Shown here: positions 1 through 5,752 of the stretch, one piece after another
How positions within the stretch are numbered: position 1 is the first letter of the stretch
How the letters are laid out: every line of letters begins with the position of its first letter
DNA from: Bordetella parapertussis
GTDB taxonomy: Bacteria; Pseudomonadota; Gammaproteobacteria; Burkholderiales; Burkholderiaceae_B
Reading direction: 5' to 3'
NCBI GenBank assembly: GCA_945869355.1
Contig: CAMBPA010000065.1
Coordinates: 1 to 7,124, forward strand
Length of the DNA stretch: 7,124 bases
Notes under the pieces: generated by a model
The model's database searches: none
The model's input: only the letters and a program-made list of their open reading frames with translations
What the model was told of the DNA's origin: nothing
Translations under genes and position numbers: made by a program

Positions 1-1608
1 GTAGCAGGTCACGGGCATGGTCATGACCACGCACACGACCATGACCACGCACACGACCATAACGGCCCATCTTTGCATGGTTGGCGCCGTTGGTTGTTTG
101 CGACAAACCATAAAGACATCGGAACGATGTACCTGATTTTCTCGTTCGCGATGCTTTTGCTTGGGGGCGTCTTGGCGTTGCTGCTGCGTACGGAGCTGTG
201 TCAGCCCGGTTTGCAGTTCTTACGCCCTGAGTTGTTCAACCAATTCACGACCATGCATGGTTTGATTATGGTGTTTGGCGCCATCATGCCCGCCTTTGTT
301 GGCTTCGCGAACTGGATGATTCCTTTGCAGATTGGTGCATCGGACATGGCCTTCGCGCGCATGAACAACTTCAGCTTCTGGCTCCTGCCAGTGGCGGGTA
401 CCTTGTTGTCGAGTTCGTTTTTTGTGCCTGGCGGTGCAACGGCAGCAGGCTGGACGCTCTATGCTCCGCTTACCTCACAGATGGGTCCAGGCATGGACAT
501 GGCGATTTTTGCCATGCACCTCATGGGCGCCTCGTCCATCATGGGCGCGATTAATATCGTCGTGACAATCTTGAACATGCGTGCGCCAGGCATGACCTTG
601 ATGAAGATGCCTTTGTTTTGCTGGACATGGCTGATCACCGCCTATCTACTCATTGCTGTGATGCCCGTCTTGGCGGCTGCGATCACAATGGTCTTGACGG
701 ATCGTCACTTCGGCACAGGCTTCTTTAACGCAGCGGTTGGCGGTGACCCGGTTCTTTACCAGCATATTTTCTGGTTCTTCGGCCACCCCGAGGTGTACAT
801 CATGATTTTGCCGGCGTTTGGAATTGTGTCGGCAATCATCCCAGCCTTCGCCCGTAAACAGCTGTTCGGTTATGCATCGATGGTGTATGCGACAGCGTCG
901 ATCGCGATCCTTTCGTTTATTGTTTGGGCACACCACATGTTTGCGACCGGTATGCCGGTGACAGGCCAGCTGTACTTCATGTATGCGACGATGTTGATTG
1001 CTATCCCTACGGGTGTGAAAATCTTTAACTGGGTTGCGACAATGTGGCGTGGTTCGATGACGTTTGAAACCCCGATGCTGTTTTCGATTGGTTTTATTTT
1101 CGTGTTTACGATCGGCGGATTTACCGGCTTGATCTTGTCAATGGCCCCGATCGATATTCAGGTGCACGATACGTATTACGTGGTCGCACACTTCCATTAC
1201 GTCTTGGTCGCGGGGTCTCTCTTCGGGTTATTTGCAGGGACCTATTACTGGCTACCCAAATGGTCGGGATATATGTATGACGAGCGTCTGGGCAAGTGGC
1301 ACTTCTGGATGAGCATGATTTCTTTCAACATCACGTTCTTCCCGATGCACTTCATGGGCCTGGCCGGTATGCCACGGCGTTACGCAGACTATGCCGCACA
1401 GTTCACTGATTTCCACCAGGTCGCAACACTTGGCGCATTCTGGTTTGGTCTGTCGCAGCTCTTGTTCTTGTACATCGTGTTGAAATCATATGCTGGCAAA
1501 GGCGAGCGGGCTGCCGCCAAGCCTTGGGAAGGCGCTGAAGGTTTGGAGTGGACGGTACCTTCGCCTGCCCCATTCCATACTTTCGAAACACCCCCCGAGG
1601 TTAAGTAA
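1..1608 (+). CDS. ctaD: Cytochrome c oxidase subunit I, aa3-type (5' partial)
   Basis: Catalytic subunit of the inner-membrane terminal oxidase: it binds heme a, heme a3 and CuB, reduces O2 to water and pumps protons. The frame is open from base 1, so the TTG at 73 is not the start. 535 residues are visible and only a short N-terminus should be missing. Numbering from the TTG codon as residue 1: heme a ligands H62 and H375, heme a3 ligand H373, CuB ligands H238, H287 and H288, cross-linked Y242 in the HPEVY motif with E240, D-channel entry D91, K-channel K316, and the H365-D366 pair near the Mg site. All are intact, so this is an A-type oxidase and should be active. The first 24 visible residues form a tail with nine His residues ahead of the GWRRWLFATNHKDIG start of the conserved core. 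The subunit II gene is expected upstream, outside the window. Identification is very secure. Confidence 0.98.
   Translation, partial: VAGHGHGHDHAHDHDHAHDHNGPSLHGWRRWLFATNHKDIGTMYLIFSFAMLLLGGVLALLLRTELCQPGLQFLRPELFNQFTTMHGLIMVFGAIMPAFVGFANWMIPLQIGASDMAFARMNNFSFWLLPVAGTLLSSSFFVPGGATAAGWTLYAPLTSQMGPGMDMAIFAMHLMGASSIMGAINIVVTILNMRAPGMTLMKMPLFCWTWLITAYLLIAVMPVLAAAITMVLTDRHFGTGFFNAAVGGDPVLYQHIFWFFGHPEVYIMILPAFGIVSAIIPAFARKQLFGYASMVYATASIAILSFIVWAHHMFATGMPVTGQLYFMYATMLIAIPTGVKIFNWVATMWRGSMTFETPMLFSIGFIFVFTIGGFTGLILSMAPIDIQVHDTYYVVAHFHYVLVAGSLFGLFAGTYYWLPKWSGYMYDERLGKWHFWMSMISFNITFFPMHFMGLAGMPRRYADYAAQFTDFHQVATLGAFWFGLSQLLFLYIVLKSYAGKGERAAAKPWEGAEGLEWTVPSPAPFHTFETPPEVK
22..60 (+). repeat. 18-bp in-frame tandem repeat in the His-rich tail of ctaD
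   Basis: The unit catgaccacgcacacgac occurs at 22-39 and again, base for base, at 40-57, followed by cat at 58-60. Each unit is six codons in the ctaD frame and encodes HDHAHD. Copy-number change would lengthen or shorten the His tail by six residues without shifting the frame. Confidence 0.9.
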
Positions 1609-1618
1609 GGCGATGGGG

Positions 1619-1735
1619 ATGACACCAGAGCAACGTAAGAAAAATAGACGAGCAGGTTTGATTTTTCTCGTGCTTGTTTTAGCGTTGTTCGGGTGGACAA
1701 TTAGTCGTCAGTTTTATACGCATTTTTTCGCTTGA
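1619..1735 (+). CDS. Small cytochrome oxidase assembly-type membrane protein (38 aa)
   Basis: Predicted 38-residue protein with a basic N-terminus (MTPEQRKKNRR) and one hydrophobic span at about residues 12-29, so probably a single-pass inner-membrane protein with its N-terminus in the cytoplasm. Short proteins starting MTPEQR-K-N follow ctaD in Burkholderiales and are annotated as cytochrome oxidase small assembly proteins. Their biochemical role is not settled, so the assembly role rests on context. An in-frame ATG at 1613 would add Met-Gly, but the only Shine-Dalgarno-like stretch (AAGG, 1607-1610) lies 2 bases from it and 8 bases from 1619, which favours 1619. It starts 10 bases after the ctaD stop and is surely cotranscribed. 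In the usual gene order ctaG follows; here DUF2970 does. Confidence 0.8.
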   Translation: MTPEQRKKNRRAGLIFLVLVLALFGWTISRQFYTHFFA

Positions 1736-1757
1736 ACATAACGGATAACGGTAAGTT

Positions 1758-1982
1758 ATGGGCGAAGATCTCAAGCAGTTGGCGCAGCGCAAGCTGAACT
1801 TCATTCAGACACTCAAGGCAATCGCTTGGGCGATGTTTGGAGTTAGAAAAGGCACGGGATATCAAGAGGACATCGAGAAGCTCAATCCTGTGCACTTGGT
1901 TGTTGCAGGCTTATTGTTTGGGGTATTGTTTGTGGTCAGCCTAGTCACCATTGTGGGCTTGGTATTGTCTAGTTTCAAATAA
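1758..1982 (+). CDS. DUF2970 family small membrane protein
   Basis: 74-residue protein recognised as DUF2970 from its layout: a polar N-terminus, the stretch FIQTLKAIAWAMFGVRKGTG (residues 15-34), then LNPVHLVVAGL (42-52) leading into a C-terminal hydrophobic span at about 46-71. The first segment (about 15-29) is amphipathic to hydrophobic and may lie along or partly in the membrane. Function is unknown; members recur between oxidase subunit I and III genes in Betaproteobacteria, which suggests a role in oxidase assembly or stability, but that is inference. It starts 22 bases after the preceding gene and ends 28 bases before ctaE, so it sits in the ctaD-ctaE transcript. The ribosome binding site is weak (GGTAAG, 1750-1755). 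Length is normal for the family. Confidence 0.88.
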   Translation: MGEDLKQLAQRKLNFIQTLKAIAWAMFGVRKGTGYQEDIEKLNPVHLVVAGLLFGVLFVVSLVTIVGLVLSSFK

Positions 1983-2000
1983 TTTAACACTTCGCAGCAT

Positions 2001-2004
2001 GGAG
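2001..2004 (+). promoter_or_regulatory. Ribosome binding site deciding the ctaE start
   Basis: GGAG at 2001-2004 lies 6 bases before the ATG at 2011. The other in-frame ATG, at 1999, overlaps this site and has no such sequence before it. The protein from 2011 begins MSASHS, as related subunit III proteins do. Confidence 0.75.
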
Positions 2005-2010
2005 AACACT

Positions 2011-2886
2011 ATGAGTGCATCCCACTCGGTCCACGGTAAAGAGGCACCCTACTATTACGTGCCACCAGACTCTGCGCATCCTGTGCGCGCGAGCGTCTGT
2101 CTGTTGGTCGTGATGCTCGGGGCTTCTGCTTGGGTCAACGGCGTTAGCCCAGCAAAGTGGGCGGTACTGGCTGGCGTGCTTGGCTTGTTTGTGGTTTTGT
2201 ACTGCTGGTTTGGCGATGCCATCCATGAGTCTGAGACGGGCATGAACAGCCAGCGTATTGATGTTTCCTATCGTTGGAGCATGAGCTGGTTCATCTTCTC
2301 TGAAGTCATGTTCTTTGCGGCATTTTTTGGCGCGCTTTGGTATACCCGTACGATTACCTTGCCATGGTTAGGTGATTTAGATCACAAGCAATTGTTGTGG
2401 CCAGACTTCAATGCGGTATGGCCAAACCTCGGGCCAGCAGGAGTAGTTGAGTCGTTTCAAACCATGGGACCATTCTGGTTGCCCACGATTAACACGGCGC
2501 TGTTGTTGAGCTCAGGCGTGACGCTGACGATATCGCACCATGCGTTGCGTGAAAATCACCGTGGTAAGGCAAGCTTCTGGTTGTTTGCGACGATTGTGCT
2601 TGGCTTTGTCTTTGTGATCTGCCAGGGCTATGAGTACTATCATGCCTACACAGACTTGAACTTAAAGTTCAACTCGGGTGCTTTCGGCTCATTATTTTTT
2701 ATGTTGACTGGGTTCCACGGTTTTCATGTGTTGTTGGGCGCAACAATGCTGACTGTTATTTGGATCCGTTTGCTTAAAGGCCATTTCACAGCCGATCATC
2801 ATTTTGGCTTTGAAGGCGCGGCTTGGTATTGGCACTTTGTCGACGTAGTTTGGCTAGGACTTTATCTCTTTGTGTATTGGTTCTAA
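2011..2886 (+). CDS. ctaE: Cytochrome c oxidase subunit III
   Basis: 291-residue subunit III (also called CoxC), a seven-span membrane protein that contacts subunit I, stabilises the D proton channel and carries no metal. Diagnostic features: the WFIFSEVMFFAAFFGALWY stretch (residues 93-111) with the conserved membrane Glu at E98, the TGFHGFHVLLG motif (233-243), and WHFVDVVWL (274-282) near the C-terminus. The loop at about 114-155 (PWLGDL to QTMGPF) is a periplasm-side insertion of the kind seen in Burkholderiales homologues. The ATG at 2011 is preferred over 1999 because of the GGAG site. It is the last plus-strand gene before the hairpin terminator at 2912-2944, so it closes the first transcript. 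Nothing essential appears missing. Confidence 0.97.
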   Translation: MSASHSVHGKEAPYYYVPPDSAHPVRASVCLLVVMLGASAWVNGVSPAKWAVLAGVLGLFVVLYCWFGDAIHESETGMNSQRIDVSYRWSMSWFIFSEVMFFAAFFGALWYTRTITLPWLGDLDHKQLLWPDFNAVWPNLGPAGVVESFQTMGPFWLPTINTALLLSSGVTLTISHHALRENHRGKASFWLFATIVLGFVFVICQGYEYYHAYTDLNLKFNSGAFGSLFFMLTGFHGFHVLLGATMLTVIWIRLLKGHFTADHHFGFEGAAWYWHFVDVVWLGLYLFVYWF

Positions 2887-2911
2887 GTCGCCAGTCTGAC
2901 TATGCTGAACA

Positions 2912-2944
2912 AAAGGGGCCGGCTTCGCTGGCCTCTTTGTTTTT
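2912..2944 (+). terminator. Rho-independent terminator, probably two-way
   Basis: Arms 2912-2923 and 2927-2938 pair over 12 bp (two of them G-T wobbles in the plus-strand RNA) around a 3-base TTC loop, followed by G and then five T (2940-2944). It lies 25 bases after the ctaE stop. The AAAA at 2911-2914 gives a short T-run on the minus strand, so the same hairpin probably also ends the convergent DUF2909 gene, whose stop is at 2956. Confidence 0.9.
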
Positions 2945-2955
2945 AAGGTGGGGCG

Positions 2956-3159
2956 TTAACGTTGAAACCCTGTCGTTTCTATCCATCCCATCCAGTGGGA
3001 AACAAGCAGGAACAAAAACAGAGCGACAGAAATACCGATGCGCACAGTGAGCGCGTTGACCGTCTTGTTTGAAGTGCCTTTGTCTCGCATCAGATAAAAC
3101 AATGCTGAACCAAGGCTACCTAGAATTCCAATGAATGCAATGATCACAAAGATACGCAT
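2956..3159 (-). CDS. DUF2909 twin transmembrane protein
   Basis: 67-residue protein on the minus strand with two hydrophobic spans, about residues 3-23 and 40-58, joined by a short charged loop (MRDKGTSNK), and ending in GWIETTG. This is the pattern of DUF2909, annotated as twin transmembrane proteins and typically found between the subunit III and SURF1 genes in Betaproteobacteria. No function is established; an oxidase-related role is inferred from position alone. The ATG start is supported by a good ribosome binding site (GAGGG on the minus strand, plus positions 3166-3170, spacing 6). The gene converges on ctaE and diverges from SURF1 with only 35 bases between starts, so it cannot share a transcript with either neighbour. 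Confidence 0.87.
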   Translation of the reverse strand: MRIFVIIAFIGILGSLGSALFYLMRDKGTSNKTVNALTVRIGISVALFLFLLVSHWMGWIETTGFQR

Positions 3160-3165
3160 TAGAGT

Positions 3166-3170
3166 CCCTC
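3166..3170 (-). promoter_or_regulatory. Ribosome binding site of the DUF2909 gene
   Basis: The minus strand reads GAGGG six bases before the ATG complement at 3157-3159. It is one of the clearest Shine-Dalgarno matches in the window and supports this gene being real and translated in reverse orientation. Confidence 0.7.
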
Positions 3171-3182
3171 AGATGAAAAGGA

Positions 3183-3191
3183 ATTATCGCA
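3183..3191 (-). promoter_or_regulatory. Possible extended -10 element for the DUF2909 gene
   Basis: The minus strand reads TGCGATAAT, which fits the extended -10 pattern TGn followed by a TATAAT-like hexamer (5 of 6). Transcription would begin near 3176 and give a leader of about 17 bases containing the GAGGG site. A TTGGAC lies 20 bases upstream, too far for a standard -35. This is a pattern match only. Confidence 0.35.
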
Positions 3192-3194
3192 GAC

Positions 3195-3989
3195 ATGCAA
3201 CACTCCTCGTCCAATAGGCTCACTTTGCTTGCGTTGCTGCTGCTTGGAATCGTAGCGCTCGTGTGCGGCTCGCTTGGACGGTGGCAGTTAAGCCGTGCCG
3301 ATGAGCGACGCGTCATTAGCGCCGAGATTGAGCGAGGTCGTCAGGCGGTACCGCTCGAGATACTCCCCAACATGACCACAGAGGCGGTCCAGCCCTGGCG
3401 AGCGGCGTCGGCAACCGGGCGCTGGGCGGGGCAGTTCAGCGTGTTGCTAGACAACCGTAATTTGGATGGTCGCCCAGGCTTATGGCTGGCGACGCCCCTG
3501 GTGCTTGAGGGCGGCTCGGCCGTGTTGGTCGTGCGGGGCTGGGTTTCTCGTCCCATCGGACCCCAACAAGCGCCTAAAATAGAAACGTCGACGAGTCGAC
3601 AAACGATCGAAGGCGAAATGTCGTTGCGTGTCCCTCGACTGTTTGAGTTGTGGACGAGCCAAAAAGGCGAGGACAGTGGGTTGCCTTCGTTATGGAAGGG
3701 TATTGCTGTCACCGAAGCAGGCTGGGTGGATACTGCTTCTGTGGTCCGCGTGCAAAATTTGGATCTAGCTTCGTTGGCCGAACGTACAGGGTTGAAATTT
3801 TTGCCCTTAGTGCTGTTGCAACGTAGTCCTGCGCAGGATGGACTCGTGCGTAGCTGGCCCTTGCCATCGTTGGATGCGGACAAGAATGTTGGGTACGCGA
3901 CCCAATGGTTTGGGTTTGCGGCCATTGCCTTGATTGCATGGTGTGTCGTGCTGTGGCGCTTTGTTCGCCATCGACGTCGACAAACTTAA
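3195..3989 (+). CDS. SURF1 family cytochrome oxidase assembly protein
   Basis: 264-residue SURF1 (Shy1-type) protein, an inner-membrane factor that binds heme a and aids its insertion into subunit I. It shows the family layout: an N-terminal span at about residues 8-28 running into LGRWQLSRADERR, a large periplasmic domain with LLDNRNLDGRPGLWLATPLV and VLVVRGWV, and a C-terminal span at about 236-254 preceded by NVGYATQWFGF, ending in a basic tail. The usual H/N-x-GYAxQW motif carries Asn, as in other betaproteobacterial members. It is slightly longer than I expect for the family, mostly around residues 150-185 (SQKGEDSGLPSLWKGIAVTE). The ATG at 3195 has AAGGA at 3178-3182, a rather long spacing of 12. 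It is the first gene of the second plus-strand transcript; the next gene begins 8 bases after its stop. Confidence 0.93.
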   Translation: MQHSSSNRLTLLALLLLGIVALVCGSLGRWQLSRADERRVISAEIERGRQAVPLEILPNMTTEAVQPWRAASATGRWAGQFSVLLDNRNLDGRPGLWLATPLVLEGGSAVLVVRGWVSRPIGPQQAPKIETSTSRQTIEGEMSLRVPRLFELWTSQKGEDSGLPSLWKGIAVTEAGWVDTASVVRVQNLDLASLAERTGLKFLPLVLLQRSPAQDGLVRSWPLPSLDADKNVGYATQWFGFAAIALIAWCVVLWRFVRHRRRQT

Positions 3990-3997
3990 TAAGTGGG

Positions 3998-4642
3998 ATG
4001 TGTGTGAATACCTCTGTGAATCCTAAACCTCTGGTTGTTGCTAAGCCTCGTGGCCGTGGACCGTTGATTGCTATTTTTCTCATGAGCTTGGCTCCCGTTG
4101 TCGGCGCCTTACTCGTTTACTTCAATCCAAGCTTGCGACCCGAGGGGAGTGCGAGCTACGGCACGCTGATCGAACCGCAGCGCCCCATTCCAAGTGCGAC
4201 GGCGTTGCCTGCAGCGACATTGGATGGACAGCCTTTTGACTTAAGTTCGCTTAAAGGTAAATGGTTACTGCTCGCCGCAGATGATGCGACATGCCCGGAG
4301 TCCTGCGCGCGCAAGCTGTTTATCTTGCGTAACTCGCACGCGAGTCAGGGTAAGCATGTTGAGCGTTTAATGCGCATATGGTTTATTACCGATGACGCAC
4401 CCGTGCCGGAGAAAGTACTCGAGGCTTATAAAGGTGCGGTGATGGTACGCATCAAGCCAGAGGTGTTGAAGCAGTTTTTACTTCCGCAGGTGTCGGAGAC
4501 TGATGCGCGCGAGGCCCTGGCAAAGCCTCTGTGGGTCATCGACCCTCGTGGCAACTTGATTTTGCAATATCCGCCTGAAGCAGACCCTGAAAAATTTCGT
4601 AATCAGATTCGCAAGTTAATTACCAACTCGCGGATTGGATAG
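3998..4642 (+). CDS. SCO/thioredoxin-like membrane protein of the oxidase cluster
   Basis: 214-residue protein with a basic N-terminus, one span at about residues 22-41, and a periplasmic domain of thioredoxin/SCO character: LIEPQRPIP (57-65), DLSSLKGKWLLLAADDATCP (81-100) with a C99-x3-C103 pair, and LWVIDPRGNLILQYPP (178-193), which matches the late strand-turn of SCO proteins. The His that SCO proteins carry just before the DP-x-G segment is not present (the sequence is ALAKPLWVIDPRG), so copper binding of the SCO type is doubtful; a thiol redox or binding role is possible. Homologues in this gene position are called hypothetical or oxidase assembly transmembrane proteins. The start is uncertain: the ATG at 3998 is used, but a GTG at 4004 (212 residues) is better spaced from GGGA at 3995-3998. 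It is sandwiched between SURF1 and ctaA in the same transcript. Confidence 0.85.
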   Translation: MCVNTSVNPKPLVVAKPRGRGPLIAIFLMSLAPVVGALLVYFNPSLRPEGSASYGTLIEPQRPIPSATALPAATLDGQPFDLSSLKGKWLLLAADDATCPESCARKLFILRNSHASQGKHVERLMRIWFITDDAPVPEKVLEAYKGAVMVRIKPEVLKQFLLPQVSETDAREALAKPLWVIDPRGNLILQYPPEADPEKFRNQIRKLITNSRIG

Positions 4643-4664
4643 TGAAAGTTAGCGAAGAGACCGA

Positions 4665-5732
4665 ATGGAAAGTAAGGTGATGAACGAGCCCATCGCAACA
4701 AAACCGACCACGCATGATGCGGGGCGTGCCCGCTATCGACGCATTGTTTTTTTGACATGGTTCTTGACCTTAGATCTCATCATGTTTGGCGCATTCGTGC
4801 GGCTGACAGATTCTGGCCTGGGCTGCCCTGATTGGCCCGGCTGTTATGGCAGCGTCACCCCGATTGGTGCGCTGGACTCCATACGTGAAGCGGTAAAAGT
4901 GATGCCTGACGGCCCAGTGACCTTACCTAAAGCCTGGATCGAAATGATTCATCGCTATGTTGGTGCCTTGCTAGGCTTGCTAATCATTTTGATCGCAGGG
5001 CTTGGCTGGCATCATCGTACGGCACTTGGGTATTCGCCCAAGCTTGCGATTGGTACGTTGGTGGCTGTTTGTATACAGGGGGCGTTTGGCGCTTGGACGG
5101 TGACGCAGCTGTTGATGCCCGCCGTCGTCACGGCACATCTTTTTGGCGGCATGTTTTTATTAGGACTGATGACATGGCTAGCGGCGCGCGAGCGCGCGTA
5201 TGACAAGCCAGCAGTCGCAACGTTCAGATATCGATCGTGGGCGTTACTGGGTGTGGTGTTGCTGGCCGCGCAAATCGTATTGGGGGGTTGGGTTAGTACA
5301 AATTACGCAGCCTTAGCTTGTATGGATTTTCCAACTTGTCATGGCAGTTGGATACCGGAGATGGACTTACGCAATGGCTTTTCTGTGGTGCGGGGGCTAG
5401 GCGAGATGCCCAGCGGTGAAATGATTTCCCAGACGGCATTGACGGGTATCCATTGGGTGCATCGTAATTCTGCGTTTGTTGTGTTTGCCGTGCTTGGCAT
5501 CTTGGCATGGCGATTACTCGCGGACAGGGCGACGCGTGGCCCTGCACAATTGGTTTTAATACTGTTAACGGCGCAGCTTATGACGGGGTTGACAACGATT
5601 TTCTTTCATTGGCCGCTGTTGATCGCAGTCCTGCACAATGGGGGTGCGGCGGGCTTGGTGCTGGCGACGGTCACGATTGTTTATCGTCTTTCTGTGCAAT
5701 CTGGTCCGGGACAACAAGTACAATCACGCTAG
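4665..5732 (+). CDS. ctaA: Heme A synthase (COX15/CtaA family)
   Basis: 355-residue inner-membrane enzyme that oxidises the C8 methyl of heme o to a formyl group to give heme a. It has eight predicted spans in two four-helix halves. First half: C54 and C60 in [10 protein letters not shown], the ExxHR-type motif E93-M-I-H96-R97, and H158 in VTAHLFGG. Second half: C219 and C225 in [12 protein letters not shown]266 in [10 protein letters not shown], and H324 in VLHNGGAAG. These include the paired heme-ligand histidines and the loop cysteine pairs known in the family, so the enzyme looks intact. The loop at residues 66-90 between the first Cys pair and ExxHR is typical of proteobacterial members. 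The start at 4665 is preferred to an ATG at 4680 because AAGAG (4655-4659) is properly spaced from it. It lies 22 bases after the previous gene and 20 before ctaB. Confidence 0.97.
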   Translation: MESKVMNEPIATKPTTHDAGRARYRRIVFLTWFLTLDLIMFGAFVRLTDSGLGCPDWPGCYGSVTPIGALDSIREAVKVMPDGPVTLPKAWIEMIHRYVGALLGLLIILIAGLGWHHRTALGYSPKLAIGTLVAVCIQGAFGAWTVTQLLMPAVVTAHLFGGMFLLGLMTWLAARERAYDKPAVATFRYRSWALLGVVLLAAQIVLGGWVSTNYAALACMDFPTCHGSWIPEMDLRNGFSVVRGLGEMPSGEMISQTALTGIHWVHRNSAFVVFAVLGILAWRLLADRATRGPAQLVLILLTAQLMTGLTTIFFHWPLLIAVLHNGGAAGLVLATVTIVYRLSVQSGPGQQVQSR

Positions 5733-5752
5733 ACTTTTTAAAATCAACTCTC

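Noticed and set aside
73..75. TTG as the start of ctaD
   Set aside because: The frame is open to base 1 and encodes a His-rich tail like that of related CtaD proteins, so the true start is left of the window.
1389..1700. 103-codon minus-strand frame over the ctaD end
   Set aside because: Antisense to conserved ctaD and to the 38-residue gene, with no recognisable protein features.
2823..3050. 75-codon plus-strand frame running from ctaE through the terminator
   Set aside because: It overlaps the ctaE end in another frame, spans the terminator hairpin and opposes DUF2909; no family resemblance.
3065..3126. Possible plus-strand promoter for SURF1 (TTGAAG and GATAAA or TAGAAT-like hexamers)
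   Set aside because: Matches and spacings are poor for a sigma-70 promoter; a promoter must exist nearby or upstream, but I cannot place it.
3587..3600. Inverted and direct repeat of GTCGAC separated by two bases
   Set aside because: It falls inside SURF1 coding sequence as ordinary Thr-Ser-Thr-Ser-Arg codons; one short palindrome is not enough to call an operator.
3341..3925. 194-codon open frame on the minus strand inside SURF1
   Set aside because: It lies wholly antisense to a well-supported SURF1 gene, resembles no family I know and has no membrane or domain pattern; it is a by-product of GC-rich coding sequence.
5507..5752. Upstream extension of ctaB overlapping ctaA
   Set aside because: The extra residues are an out-of-frame reading of ctaA, and CtaB homologues begin close to the conserved YLVLTKPR segment that the ATG at 5753 provides.
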